Source of the DNA: Brucella sp. 21LCYQ03
GTDB lineage: Bacteria > Pseudomonadota > Alphaproteobacteria > Rhizobiales > Rhizobiaceae
Length of the DNA stretch: 64,000 nt
Assembly (NCBI RefSeq): GCF_023554105.1
Contig: NZ_JAMJWE010000011.1
Span: forward strand, 90,955-154,954
Direction of reading: 5' to 3'
In this document: positions 20,407 to 27,994 of the stretch, in pieces
How positions within the stretch are numbered: the first letter of the stretch is position 1
Layout: each line of letters opens with the position of its first letter
Made by a program: the position numbers and the translations under genes
The notes under the pieces: generated by a model
Told to the model about the DNA's origin: nothing
Seen by the model: only the letters and a program-made list of their open reading frames with translations
The model's database searches: none

Positions 20407-21381
20407 ATGATCAATGCTATTCGGGTTCATCAGACCGGCGGTCCAGAAGTTCTGAAATACGAACAGATCGAGATTGGTGAACCGGGCGCTGGCGAAGTTA
20501 AGGTGCGCCATGAGGCGATAGGGCTTAACTTCATTGATGTGTATTTCCGTACAGGACTTTATAAGGCGGCTCAAATGCCGTTCACGCCCGGTAATGAAGG
20601 TGCAGGGACTATTGTAGCCGTCGGCCCCGGTGTGGAAAATCTCAAAATTGGTGATCGCGTTGCTTATGCTGCAACACCGGGCTCTTATGCCGATGAGCGC
20701 ATTCTTCCTGCTGACAGACTCGTCAAGGTGCCAGATGGCATTGAATTAAAAACTGCTGCCGCAATGATGCTGAAAGGCATGACAGCGCAGTATCTTCTGC
20801 GCCAGACTTTTGTTGTGAAGCCGGGGAGTACAATTCTCTTCCATGCCGCAGCCGGTGGCGTGGGGCTGATTGCGGGTCAATGGGCAAAGCATCTTGGGGC
20901 GAAAGTTATCGGAACTGCTGGTTCCGAGGAGAAAGTCGCGCTGGCCAAAGCGCATGGCTATGACCATGTGATTAATTACCGTACGGAAAACTTTGTCGAA
21001 CGGGTTCGAGAACTGACCGGCGGCGAGGGCGTGGATGTCGTCTATGACTCAGTTGGTCGCGATACCTATATGGGGTCGCTCGATGTGCTGAAACCGCTTG
21101 GTATGTTTGCGTGTTTTGGCCAGTCATCCGGGGTTATTCCAGCGTTTGATCTTAACCAATTGGCGCAAAAAGGTTCACTCTTCGCGACCCGTCCAACGCT
21201 GTTCAATTATGTGGCAAAGCGCGCTGATCTTGAAAAGACAGCCAAGGATTTGTTTGACGTCGTTGCCAGCGGTGCCGTCAAGATCGAAATCAACCAGTCT
21301 TATGCACTGAAAGACGTGCGTAAGGCTCATGAGGACCTTGAGGCCCGTAAGACGACGGGTGCGAGTATCCTGCTGCCCTAG
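20407..21381 (+). CDS. Zinc-independent NADPH:quinone oxidoreductase (Qor family)
   Basis: This 324-residue medium-chain dehydrogenase/reductase begins MINAIRVHQTGGPEVLKYEQ. It carries the NADPH-binding AAAGGVGLIAGQWAKHLGAKVIGT and the quinone-reductase motifs NFIDVYFRTGLY and PGNEGAGTI. The usual structural and catalytic zinc ligands of alcohol dehydrogenases are absent, as expected for this branch. It probably reduces quinones or reactive carbonyls in the cytoplasm. It begins three bases after pcs, so the two may share a transcript. Confidence 0.9.
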   Translation: MINAIRVHQTGGPEVLKYEQIEIGEPGAGEVKVRHEAIGLNFIDVYFRTGLYKAAQMPFTPGNEGAGTIVAVGPGVENLKIGDRVAYAATPGSYADERILPADRLVKVPDGIELKTAAAMMLKGMTAQYLLRQTFVVKPGSTILFHAAAGGVGLIAGQWAKHLGAKVIGTAGSEEKVALAKAHGYDHVINYRTENFVERVRELTGGEGVDVVYDSVGRDTYMGSLDVLKPLGMFACFGQSSGVIPAFDLNQLAQKGSLFATRPTLFNYVAKRADLEKTAKDLFDVVASGAVKIEINQSYALKDVRKAHEDLEARKTTGASILLP

Positions 21382-21404
21382 GTCTTTATTCAGTTCGCAA
21401 TTAT

Positions 21405-21441
21405 AACGGCGGTGTGCATATGTCCTCCGCCGTTTTCTTTT
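21405..21441 (+). terminator. Rho-independent terminator after the quinone reductase
   Basis: An eight-base stem AACGGCGG / CCGCCGTT with a loop of about 13 bases is followed by TTCTTTTT, between the quinone reductase gene and the nucleoside ABC operon. Confidence 0.75.
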
Positions 21442-21499
21442 TAGCTTTTCAAGTGTGACCTTGCTGGATAAGGTTATCCAAAAATAAGCTCGGGGAATA

Positions 21500-23065
21500 A
21501 TGTCAGCGCCTTCAACCGACCGACCTCTTTTGGATGTCCGCCGGCTCACCAAAGTATTTGGTCAGCTTCGGGCCTGTGACGCCGTTGATCTCGTTATCGC
21601 GGAAGGGGAAATTCACGCGCTTCTGGGTGAGAATGGTGCGGGAAAATCGACCTTTGTAAAAATGCTGTTCGGTGCGCTACAACCACTTGAAGGCGAAATC
21701 GTCTGGAAGGGTGAGCGCGTTACGATTACCGAACCCGCAATGGCAAGGAAACTTGGCATTGGTATGGTTTTCCAGCATTTTTCGCTGTTTGACTCGCTCA
21801 CTGCCGCCGAGAACATCGCGCTTTCGCTTGATGGCTCCCTGTCGCTTTCTGAAGTGGCAAAACGAGCGCGTGATGTGGGGCAGGCCTACGGTCTTCCCAT
21901 CGACCCGCAGGCTCATGTCGGCGATCTTTCTGTCGGTGAACGTCAGCGCATTGAGATTGTGCGCTGTCTGCTGCAAGAGCCAGACCTCATTATCCTTGAT
22001 GAACCGACATCGGTTCTTACACCGCAGGAAGCTGACCGCCTGTTTGAAACGCTTGAGCGTTTGAAGGCGGAAGGCAAGTCAATCCTCTATATCAGCCATC
22101 GCCTTGAAGAGGTGAAGAGGCTTTGTGACCGCGCCACCGTGCTGCGTCATGGCAAGGTTGTTGCACATTGCGATCCAAGGCAGGAAACGGCGGCGTCACT
22201 GGCCCGCATGATGGTTGGCAATGATATTAAAGTCGTGGCGCGCAGCCCGATTGAAGCTATTGAACAACAGGCCTCACCGCTTTTTGAGATAAGAAATCTG
22301 TCACAAGCGCCACGCGGCCCGTTCTCGACGGCACTCAACGATATTTCACTTGCTATCAAAGCTGGTGAAGTTGTCGGTATTGCGGGCGTTGCTGGCAATG
22401 GGCAGGGCGAGTTTTTTGAAGCCATTTCCGGCGAGGTTTTGCAATCATCTGCATCTGCTGTGCGCATTCGCGGCACGGATGCAGGCAAGCTTGGCATCAG
22501 CGAGCGCCGAATGATCGGCGCTGCCTTTGTTCCAGAAGAACGTTTGGGACATGGTGCTGTTCCGGCTCTTTCATTGACGGATAATCTCTTCCTTTCACGT
22601 TATAAAACCGATGCCAAAGCCTTCATGCGCGGCGGCAAGCTGAAGCTTATTGCTGAAAGCGCGCTGCGTTCAGCGGCACAGCGCATCATCAAGACGATGG
22701 ATGTGCGCAAGAGTGCAGAAAACCCGCCTGCTTCTGCCTTGTCCGGTGGCAATTTGCAGAAGTTCATTATCGGACGCGAGCTGGATCGCTCTCCATCGGT
22801 GATGATTGTTAATCAGCCGACATGGGGTGTTGATGCGGGTGCTGCGGCGCATATCCGCCAAGCGCTCGTTGATCTCGCTCGCTCCGGTTCAGCGGTGCTT
22901 GTGATTAGTCAGGATTTGGATGAACTGCTCGAAATCAGTGATCGTATTGCAGTCATGAACCATGGTGCGCTTTCCGATCCAATGCCTATCGCAGACATAA
23001 CGCTGGAAAAGATTGGCCTGCTGATGGGCGGCGTTTCCGGCCCGGATCAGGCGGGGGCAGCGTGA
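21500..23065 (+). CDS. Nucleoside/BMP-type ABC importer, duplicated ATP-binding protein
   Basis: This 521-residue ATPase has two ABC modules, as in RbsA/NupO-type importers. Module 1 carries GENGAGKST and LSVGERQRIEIVRCL with LIILDEPTS. Module 2 carries the looser GVAGNGQGEFFEA, LSGGNLQKFIIGRE and MIVNQPTWGVD, in which the Walker A of the second half is degenerate, as usual in this family. It drives uptake through the two permeases encoded next. Gene order (ATPase, two permeases, BMP protein) and the BMP binding protein point to nucleosides or related purines. Confidence 0.92.
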   Translation: MSAPSTDRPLLDVRRLTKVFGQLRACDAVDLVIAEGEIHALLGENGAGKSTFVKMLFGALQPLEGEIVWKGERVTITEPAMARKLGIGMVFQHFSLFDSLTAAENIALSLDGSLSLSEVAKRARDVGQAYGLPIDPQAHVGDLSVGERQRIEIVRCLLQEPDLIILDEPTSVLTPQEADRLFETLERLKAEGKSILYISHRLEEVKRLCDRATVLRHGKVVAHCDPRQETAASLARMMVGNDIKVVARSPIEAIEQQASPLFEIRNLSQAPRGPFSTALNDISLAIKAGEVVGIAGVAGNGQGEFFEAISGEVLQSSASAVRIRGTDAGKLGISERRMIGAAFVPEERLGHGAVPALSLTDNLFLSRYKTDAKAFMRGGKLKLIAESALRSAAQRIIKTMDVRKSAENPPASALSGGNLQKFIIGRELDRSPSVMIVNQPTWGVDAGAAAHIRQALVDLARSGSAVLVISQDLDELLEISDRIAVMNHGALSDPMPIADITLEKIGLLMGGVSGPDQAGAA

Positions 23066-24147
23066 TGCGTATTGAACTCGTAAAACGTCCGCAGCCTTCA
23101 AAAATCTTTAGCGCCGTTTCGCCTTTGCTCGCTTTGGCGCTGACCCTAGTTTTTGGTGGTATTGCCTTTGCGCTGATGGGTAAAGACCCGCTTCATTCGC
23201 TTTATGTGTTTTTCGTCGAACCGTTGTTCGATGTCTGGTCGTGGCATGAGTTGCTGGTGAAAGCGACACCACTTATTCTGATCGCGGTCGGGCTTTGTGT
23301 CTGCTTTCAGTCCAACAACTGGAATATCGGTGCGGAAGGCCAATTTATCATTGGCGCAGTGACGGGTTCGATCCTGCCCGTTATGTTTCCCGATCTCCAG
23401 ATGTGGATTGTGCTGCCGTTGATGATGTTGATGGGCATGGCTGGCGGTGCTGCCTACGCGTCCATTCCGGCTCTACTGAAAGTCCGCTTTAACACCAATG
23501 AGATTCTCACCAGTCTGATGCTGGTCTATGTTGCGCAGCTTTTTCTCGATTGGTTGGTGCGTGGCCCATGGCGCAATCCGGAAGGCTATAATTTTCCGGA
23601 AACGCGCCAGTTTAATGCAAGTGCGGTGCTGCCAGAAATTTGGAGCGCGTCGGGCCGAGCACATTGGGGCTTCATTTTTGCAATTGTTGCCGCAATTGTC
23701 GTTTGGTTTTTGCTTGCCAAAACGCTGAAAGGCTTTGAGATCAAAGTCATCGGCCAAAGCCCTCGGGCAGGGCGCTTTGCTGGTTTTAGTCGTGGCAAGC
23801 TTGTGTTTTTCGTTTTCGCAGTTTCGGGCGCGCTGGCTGGTCTGGCCGGTATTGCTGAAACATCCGGCGCGATTGGCCAGCTTCGCCCTGTGATCTCACC
23901 GGGATATGGTTTTACGGCCATTATTGTCGCCTTCCTTGGCAGGCTTAACCCCATTGGTGCGATTGCAGCAGGTTTCGTGCTGGCACTTTCATACCTTGGC
24001 GGCGAGGCTGCACAGGTTTCCATCGGTATATCCGAAAAGTCTGCGCGCGTGTTTCAAGGCATGATCCTGTTTTTTGTGCTCGCTTGCGACACACTCATTC
24101 ATTATCGCATCCGCTTTATTGGCGGACGCGCAGCAGGAAAGGCCTGA
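23065..24147 (+). CDS. Nucleoside/BMP-type ABC importer, permease 1
   Basis: This polytopic membrane protein of about 360 residues belongs to the BPD_transp_2 (LivH/RbsC-like) permease family. Diagnostic segments are NWNIGAEGQFIIGA and YGFTAIIVAFLGRLNP. It overlaps the end of the ATPase gene (TGATG); a GTG at 23062 could also start it. It pairs with the second permease, encoded three bases downstream, to form the membrane channel of the importer. Confidence 0.92.
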   Translation: MRIELVKRPQPSKIFSAVSPLLALALTLVFGGIAFALMGKDPLHSLYVFFVEPLFDVWSWHELLVKATPLILIAVGLCVCFQSNNWNIGAEGQFIIGAVTGSILPVMFPDLQMWIVLPLMMLMGMAGGAAYASIPALLKVRFNTNEILTSLMLVYVAQLFLDWLVRGPWRNPEGYNFPETRQFNASAVLPEIWSASGRAHWGFIFAIVAAIVVWFLLAKTLKGFEIKVIGQSPRAGRFAGFSRGKLVFFVFAVSGALAGLAGIAETSGAIGQLRPVISPGYGFTAIIVAFLGRLNPIGAIAAGFVLALSYLGGEAAQVSIGISEKSARVFQGMILFFVLACDTLIHYRIRFIGGRAAGKA

Positions 24148-24150
24148 TCA

Positions 24151-25071
24151 ATGGATTTGACACAGGCAATCCTTCTCACCATTGCGACCGCTGCAACACC
24201 TTTGCTGATTGCAGCTATTGGTGAACTCGTTGTCGAGCGCTCCGGCGTGTTGAACCTTGGCGTCGAAGGTATGATGCTGATGGGTGCTGTTTCAGGCTTT
24301 GCCGCTGCACAATTCACTGGCTCGGCATGGCTCGGTATGATTGCTGCCATCTTCGTTGGGATGGCATTTTCCGGCATATTTGCATTTCTCACGCTCACGC
24401 TTGTTACCAATCAGGTTGCAACGGGCCTGGCGCTCACCATTCTTGGTATCGGCGCATCTGCTATGCTTGGCGAAAGCTTTGTCGGTATGCCGGGTGTGCA
24501 GCTTGATGAGATCAGCATCCCGTATCTCACCGATATTCCTTATGTCGGTCGTTTCCTGTTCGGTCAGGACCCAATATTTTACATCTCCATTCTTCTTGTC
24601 ATCGGTGTGACGTGGTTCCTGTTCCGCACGCGGTCAGGGCTGCAATTGCGCGCTATAGGTGACAATCACGGCTCGGCTCATGCGCTTGGTGTGCATGTTG
24701 TGCGCACGCGCTATCTGGCGGTGCTGTTTGGTGGCGCTTGTGCTGGTCTTGCCGGTGCCCAGCTCTCACTGGTTTATGTGCCGCAATGGGTTGAGAACAT
24801 GTCAGCAGGGCGTGGCTGGATTGCACTTGCGCTCGTCGTGTTTGCTTCATGGCGTCCGTGGCGTGTTCTAATTGGCGCCTATCTTTTCGGTGCTGTGACC
24901 ATTGGCCAGCTTCATGCGCAGGCGCTTGGTTTCGGTCTTCCGTCGCAGTTCCTGTCGGCCTTGCCCTATATCGCGACCATTGTGGTTTTGGTCATCATCT
25001 CGCGCAACAGGCGTTTGACTATGATGAACACACCTGCGTCGCTCGGCAAACCATTTGTGCCGGACAGGTAA
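24151..25071 (+). CDS. Nucleoside/BMP-type ABC importer, permease 2
   Basis: This 306-residue polytopic protein is of the same family as the upstream permease. It contains [14 protein letters not shown], the counterpart of the NIGAEGQ motif, and many hydrophobic helices. It completes the heterodimeric membrane part of the nucleoside-type importer. It lies directly between permease 1 and the binding-protein gene, and all four genes run in one direction. Confidence 0.92.
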   Translation: MDLTQAILLTIATAATPLLIAAIGELVVERSGVLNLGVEGMMLMGAVSGFAAAQFTGSAWLGMIAAIFVGMAFSGIFAFLTLTLVTNQVATGLALTILGIGASAMLGESFVGMPGVQLDEISIPYLTDIPYVGRFLFGQDPIFYISILLVIGVTWFLFRTRSGLQLRAIGDNHGSAHALGVHVVRTRYLAVLFGGACAGLAGAQLSLVYVPQWVENMSAGRGWIALALVVFASWRPWRVLIGAYLFGAVTIGQLHAQALGFGLPSQFLSALPYIATIVVLVIISRNRRLTMMNTPASLGKPFVPDR

Positions 25072-25149
25072 ATATGAGTTCTGAACGGCAGTCCGGCTCC
25101 CACGGCCTGCCGTTTTGTTTTGAGGGTGATAACAAGGAGTGCAGGGAAC

Positions 25150-26217
25150 ATGAAAAAGACGCTGTTGGCGATTGCCACCGCAGCCAGCTTTATGCTTGGC
25201 GGAGCGGCACATGCAGAAGACAAGCTGAAAGTTGGCTTCATCTATATCGGACCTCCGGGCGACTTCGGCTGGACTTATCAGCATGACGTTGCGCGTAAGG
25301 AAATGATCGAAGCTCTTGGCGACAAGGTCGAAACGACATTCCTTGAAAACGTGCCCGAAGGTGCGGATGCTGAGCGTTCGATTGAGCGCCTTGCCCGTGC
25401 AGGCAACAAGCTGATCTTCACGACGTCTTTCGGTTACATGGACCCAACCATCAAGGTTGCTGCCAAGTATCCAGATGTGAAGTTTGAACACGCAACCGGT
25501 TACAAGACCGCTGATAATGTTTCTGCTTACAACGCGCGCTTCTATGAAGGCCGGTATATTCAGGGCCAGATCGCAGCTAAGCTGTCGGAAAAGGGCGTCG
25601 CTGGTTACATCGCTTCCGTTCCAGTGCCGGAAGTTGTGCAGGGCATCAACTCCTTCATTCTCGGTGCACAGTCGGTCAACCCTGACTTCAAGGTCAAGGT
25701 TATCTGGGTAAACTCCTGGTTTGATCCTGGCAAAGAAGCTGATGCCGCCAAGGCTCTCGTTGATCAGGGTGTCGACATTCTGACCCAGCACACCGACTCA
25801 ACTGCACCGATTCAGGTTGCACATGAGCGTGGTATCAAGGCATTCGGTCAGGCTTCGGACATGATCAAGTTTGGTCCAGAAACCCAGCTCACAGCAATCG
25901 TTGATGATTGGGGGCCATATTACATCGACCGCGCTAAAGCTGTTCTCGACGATAAATGGGAAAGCCAGAACATCTGGTGGGGCATGAAGGAAGGCCTCGT
26001 TAAGATGGCGCCTTACACCAATATGCCTGATGACGTGAAGAAAATGGCGGAGGAAACCGAAGCCAAGATCAAGTCTGGTGAGTTCAAGCCTTTCACTGGC
26101 CCAATCAAGAAACAGGACGGTTCTGTTTGGCTTAAAGAAGGCGAACAGGCTGACGACAAAACATTGCTTGGCCTGAACTTCTACGTCGAAGGCGTAGACG
26201 ATAAACTGCCGCAGTAA
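25150..26217 (+). CDS. BMP-family substrate-binding protein (nucleoside type)
   Basis: The 355-residue periplasmic protein starts at ATG 25150 (MKKTLLAIATAASFMLGGAA, a signal peptide); AAGGAG lies ten bases upstream. An ATG thirty bases earlier gives an extension that would spoil the signal peptide. The BMP (PnrA-like) fold is recognised by KVGFIYIGPPGDFGWTYQHD, FGYMDPTIKVA and GVDILTQHTDSTAPIQ. Proteins of this family bind purine nucleosides in bacteria where they were tested. The presumed signal peptidase site is AHA-ED, with no lipobox cysteine, so it is likely a free periplasmic protein. Confidence 0.93.
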   Translation: MKKTLLAIATAASFMLGGAAHAEDKLKVGFIYIGPPGDFGWTYQHDVARKEMIEALGDKVETTFLENVPEGADAERSIERLARAGNKLIFTTSFGYMDPTIKVAAKYPDVKFEHATGYKTADNVSAYNARFYEGRYIQGQIAAKLSEKGVAGYIASVPVPEVVQGINSFILGAQSVNPDFKVKVIWVNSWFDPGKEADAAKALVDQGVDILTQHTDSTAPIQVAHERGIKAFGQASDMIKFGPETQLTAIVDDWGPYYIDRAKAVLDDKWESQNIWWGMKEGLVKMAPYTNMPDDVKKMAEETEAKIKSGEFKPFTGPIKKQDGSVWLKEGEQADDKTLLGLNFYVEGVDDKLPQ

Positions 26218-26237
26218 GCTGCAATCAAAGAATAAAA

Positions 26238-26265
26238 AAAGGGCGCTTGGAGCGCCCTTTTCTTT
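26238..26265 (+). terminator. Terminator between the BMP operon and bfr
   Basis: A ten-base perfect stem AAAGGGCGCT / AGCGCCCTTT with a three-base loop is followed by TCTTTG and preceded by a run of A. It can end the importer operon on the + strand and bfr on the - strand. Confidence 0.85.
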
Positions 26266-26280
26266 GTCATATGATTTAAT

Positions 26281-26766
26281 TTACTCGGCTGCGTCAGCAG
26301 GTGCTGCATTGAGCAAGCCGTAGCGTTCTTCGCCAATCTTGCCGAGCAGTTCAAGCTGCGTTTCGAGGAAGTCGATGTGACCTTCTTCGTCAGCAAGAAG
26401 CTGATCAAAAAGCTGCTTGGAAACATAATCGCCGAGTTCGTCGCAGATTTCACGTGACTTCTTATAAGAAGCGCGAGCGTCATACTCGCCAGCAAGGTCA
26501 GCTTCGAGGACTTCCTTGACGTTTTCGCCAATGCGCAATGGTGCGAGCGTCTGAAGGTTTGGATGGCCTTCAAGGAAGATAATGCGGTCGATGATTTTGT
26601 CCGCATGCTGCATTTCTTCGATGGATTCTTCGCGTTCTTTCTTAGCAAGACGCGTGAAACCCCAATCGTTAAGCAGACGATAGTGCAACCAATACTGGTT
26701 TACAGCGCCCAGTTCGAGAAACAGTGCCTCGTTAAGCCGCTCGATGACCTTTGGTTCGCCTTTCAT
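26281..26766 (-). CDS. bfr: Bacterioferritin
   Basis: This 161-residue protein starts [20 protein letters not shown] and matches bacterioferritin throughout. The ferroxidase ligands appear as the E in [14 protein letters not shown], the E and H in [12 protein letters not shown], and the E and H in [10 protein letters not shown]. The haem-ligand Met region is IEEMQHA. It stores iron as a mineral core in a 24-mer. It lies downstream of bfd and its start overlaps the bfd 3' end by 35 bases in another frame, so coupled translation is likely. The Irr-type box at 27354 lies upstream of this operon. Confidence 0.95.
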   Translation of the reverse strand: MKGEPKVIERLNEALFLELGAVNQYWLHYRLLNDWGFTRLAKKEREESIEEMQHADKIIDRIIFLEGHPNLQTLAPLRIGENVKEVLEADLAGEYDARASYKKSREICDELGDYVSKQLFDQLLADEEGHIDFLETQLELLGKIGEERYGLLNAAPADAAE

Positions 26767-27043
26767 TCCAAGAACTCCCGAATTTGTCTCGTAGAGAACG
26801 TACACGATCCATAAACAGGATCACGTTTTCGTCCATTTGATTGTGACGAAGATGATATTCTTCGGTCACCCTTATGATCGTTTCTACGACATTTGGGAAG
26901 CAGCCACAGCAGCGGCCACTCTTGGACATGGCATTAAAGACGGTTCCAGGAACGATTAATCGCCAGCAATCTTCATCCAGAAGCTGTGTGACGACGGCTT
27001 CAATATCTTTATCAGTAATAACGTTGCAGCTGCAGACTAGCAT
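26732..27043 (-). CDS. bfd: Bacterioferritin-associated ferredoxin
   Basis: The first 60 residues from ATG 27043 are a [2Fe-2S] BFD domain: [18 protein letters not shown] with the CxC pair, then [12 protein letters not shown] with the second cysteine pair. Bfd binds bacterioferritin and passes electrons that release stored iron. The frame extends to 103 residues, with a charged tail of about 35 residues ([16 protein letters not shown]) whose end overlaps bfr. An in-frame ATG at 27136 adds 31 residues without family character. The gene is read first in the bfd-bfr operon. Confidence 0.9.
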   Translation of the reverse strand: MLVCSCNVITDKDIEAVVTQLLDEDCWRLIVPGTVFNAMSKSGRCCGCFPNVVETIIRVTEEYHLRHNQMDENVILFMDRVRSLRDKFGSSWNERRTKGHRAA

Positions 27044-27353
27044 GAAAAGTAAACTCCAGCATCTGCAATGCGCTGTGACTGCATAAAATCCACAATGCGG
27101 GAAGGGGCGCTTTGTTCGTTGCTTGATTTTGCGCAAAAACTACCGCTTAGAGCGATTTTTTTTACTTTAATATTGGCAGTTAGCCATTCTGAACCGAACA
27201 AAGGTTCCTCCAATCGCAGGGGTTAAAGGCCCGAACATCAAAGGTAAACTTGAGTAAGTCTTTATAAAACCCACCCATTTAAGTCAGGTTATGGATGTTT
27301 ATGGGGTATTGTGTCAATTTTTATGTTTTGGAAATGTTCTAAAAATCAATAAG

Positions 27354-27368
27354 TTAGAATTATTCTAA
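27354..27368. promoter_or_regulatory. Irr box (iron control element) upstream of bfd-bfr
   Basis: TTAGAATTATTCTAA is a perfect 15-base palindrome and fits the published Irr-box form TTAGAAYNRTTCTAA at all positions. It lies about 310 bases upstream of the bfd start, in the AT-rich region before the operon. A weaker second site, TTGGAAATGTTCTAA, lies at 27328-27342. In rhizobia and Brucella, Irr represses iron-storage genes when haem/iron is low. Binding here is inferred. Confidence 0.75.
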
Positions 27369-27416
27369 ATATGAGTTAAGTACCCATCTTTAAACGTTAA
27401 TTAGTCTTTTACATAA

Positions 27417-27446
27417 AGAAAAACAGGGCCATTTTAGCCCTGTTTT
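27417..27446 (-). terminator. Terminator downstream of bhuQ
   Basis: The nine-base stem AAACAGGGC / GCCCTGTTT is followed on the minus strand by a T-rich tract, ending the bhuA-bhuQ transcript. It separates that unit from the bfd-bfr promoter region. Confidence 0.8.
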
Positions 27447-27499
27447 GAAATTATGCGCTATTTCGCCGCATCGTGTGGAAAACTGGCTTTTGAAGGAGT

Positions 27500-27814
27500 T
27501 TAGATGCCTTCGACCGCTTCGAATCCCTCGAACTGTGGTGGACCAGCATAGAGTGGCTTGCGATCACCGGCATTGCGATGTGCGTTGCGGAACTGCTCAG
27601 ACTTGGTCCAAAATACGAAATCGTCGCGCGTTTTCCAAACGGTGTGCGAGGAATAAAGCGTATAGCCTTCTTCTTCATTTGTTGCGCCACGTAAGAGATT
27701 GAAGCTCTCAAACCCCGGAAGCTCAGAAAGCTGGGAATCGCGATCTCTCCAGACGGTTTCGAATTCGGCTTCATTGCCGACAATTACCTTGAAGCGGTTC
27801 ATCGCTATAAACAT
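27500..27814 (-). CDS. bhuQ: Haem-degrading monooxygenase (BhuQ / IsdG-like)
   Basis: The 104-residue protein is a small antibiotic-biosynthesis-monooxygenase-fold enzyme. It starts MFIAMNRFKVIVGNEAEFE and continues WRDRDSQLSELPGFESFNLLRG and SSHTVWKTRDDFVFWTKSEQF, which resembles Brucella BhuQ and other IsdG/HmuQ-type haem oxygenases with an N-terminal NRF motif and a central haem-ligand His. It opens the haem ring in the cytoplasm and frees iron. AAGGA lies six bases before ATG 27814. It is downstream of the haem receptor gene on the same strand, so uptake and breakdown are likely coexpressed. Confidence 0.88.
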   Translation of the reverse strand: MFIAMNRFKVIVGNEAEFETVWRDRDSQLSELPGFESFNLLRGATNEEEGYTLYSSHTVWKTRDDFVFWTKSEQFRNAHRNAGDRKPLYAGPPQFEGFEAVEGI

Positions 27815-27994
27815 TGCTGATCCTTACTTTTTAAGATGGACTGGCTACATATCGATTTTCGGCGAGTGCGGCGGTAGGGTCCGCACCCGCCACATCGCAT
27901 CTCGGGATTGAAGTTCACTACAGCGGTCAGAGATGGGTAAACTTCGCAGACGCGATGATGGGTGGTCGGGGAGGCACAAACCTCCCGACTGGTT

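Noticed and set aside
24868..25791. A 307-codon minus-strand frame across the importer genes
   Set aside because: It overlaps two well-supported genes on the other strand and shows no recognisable domain.
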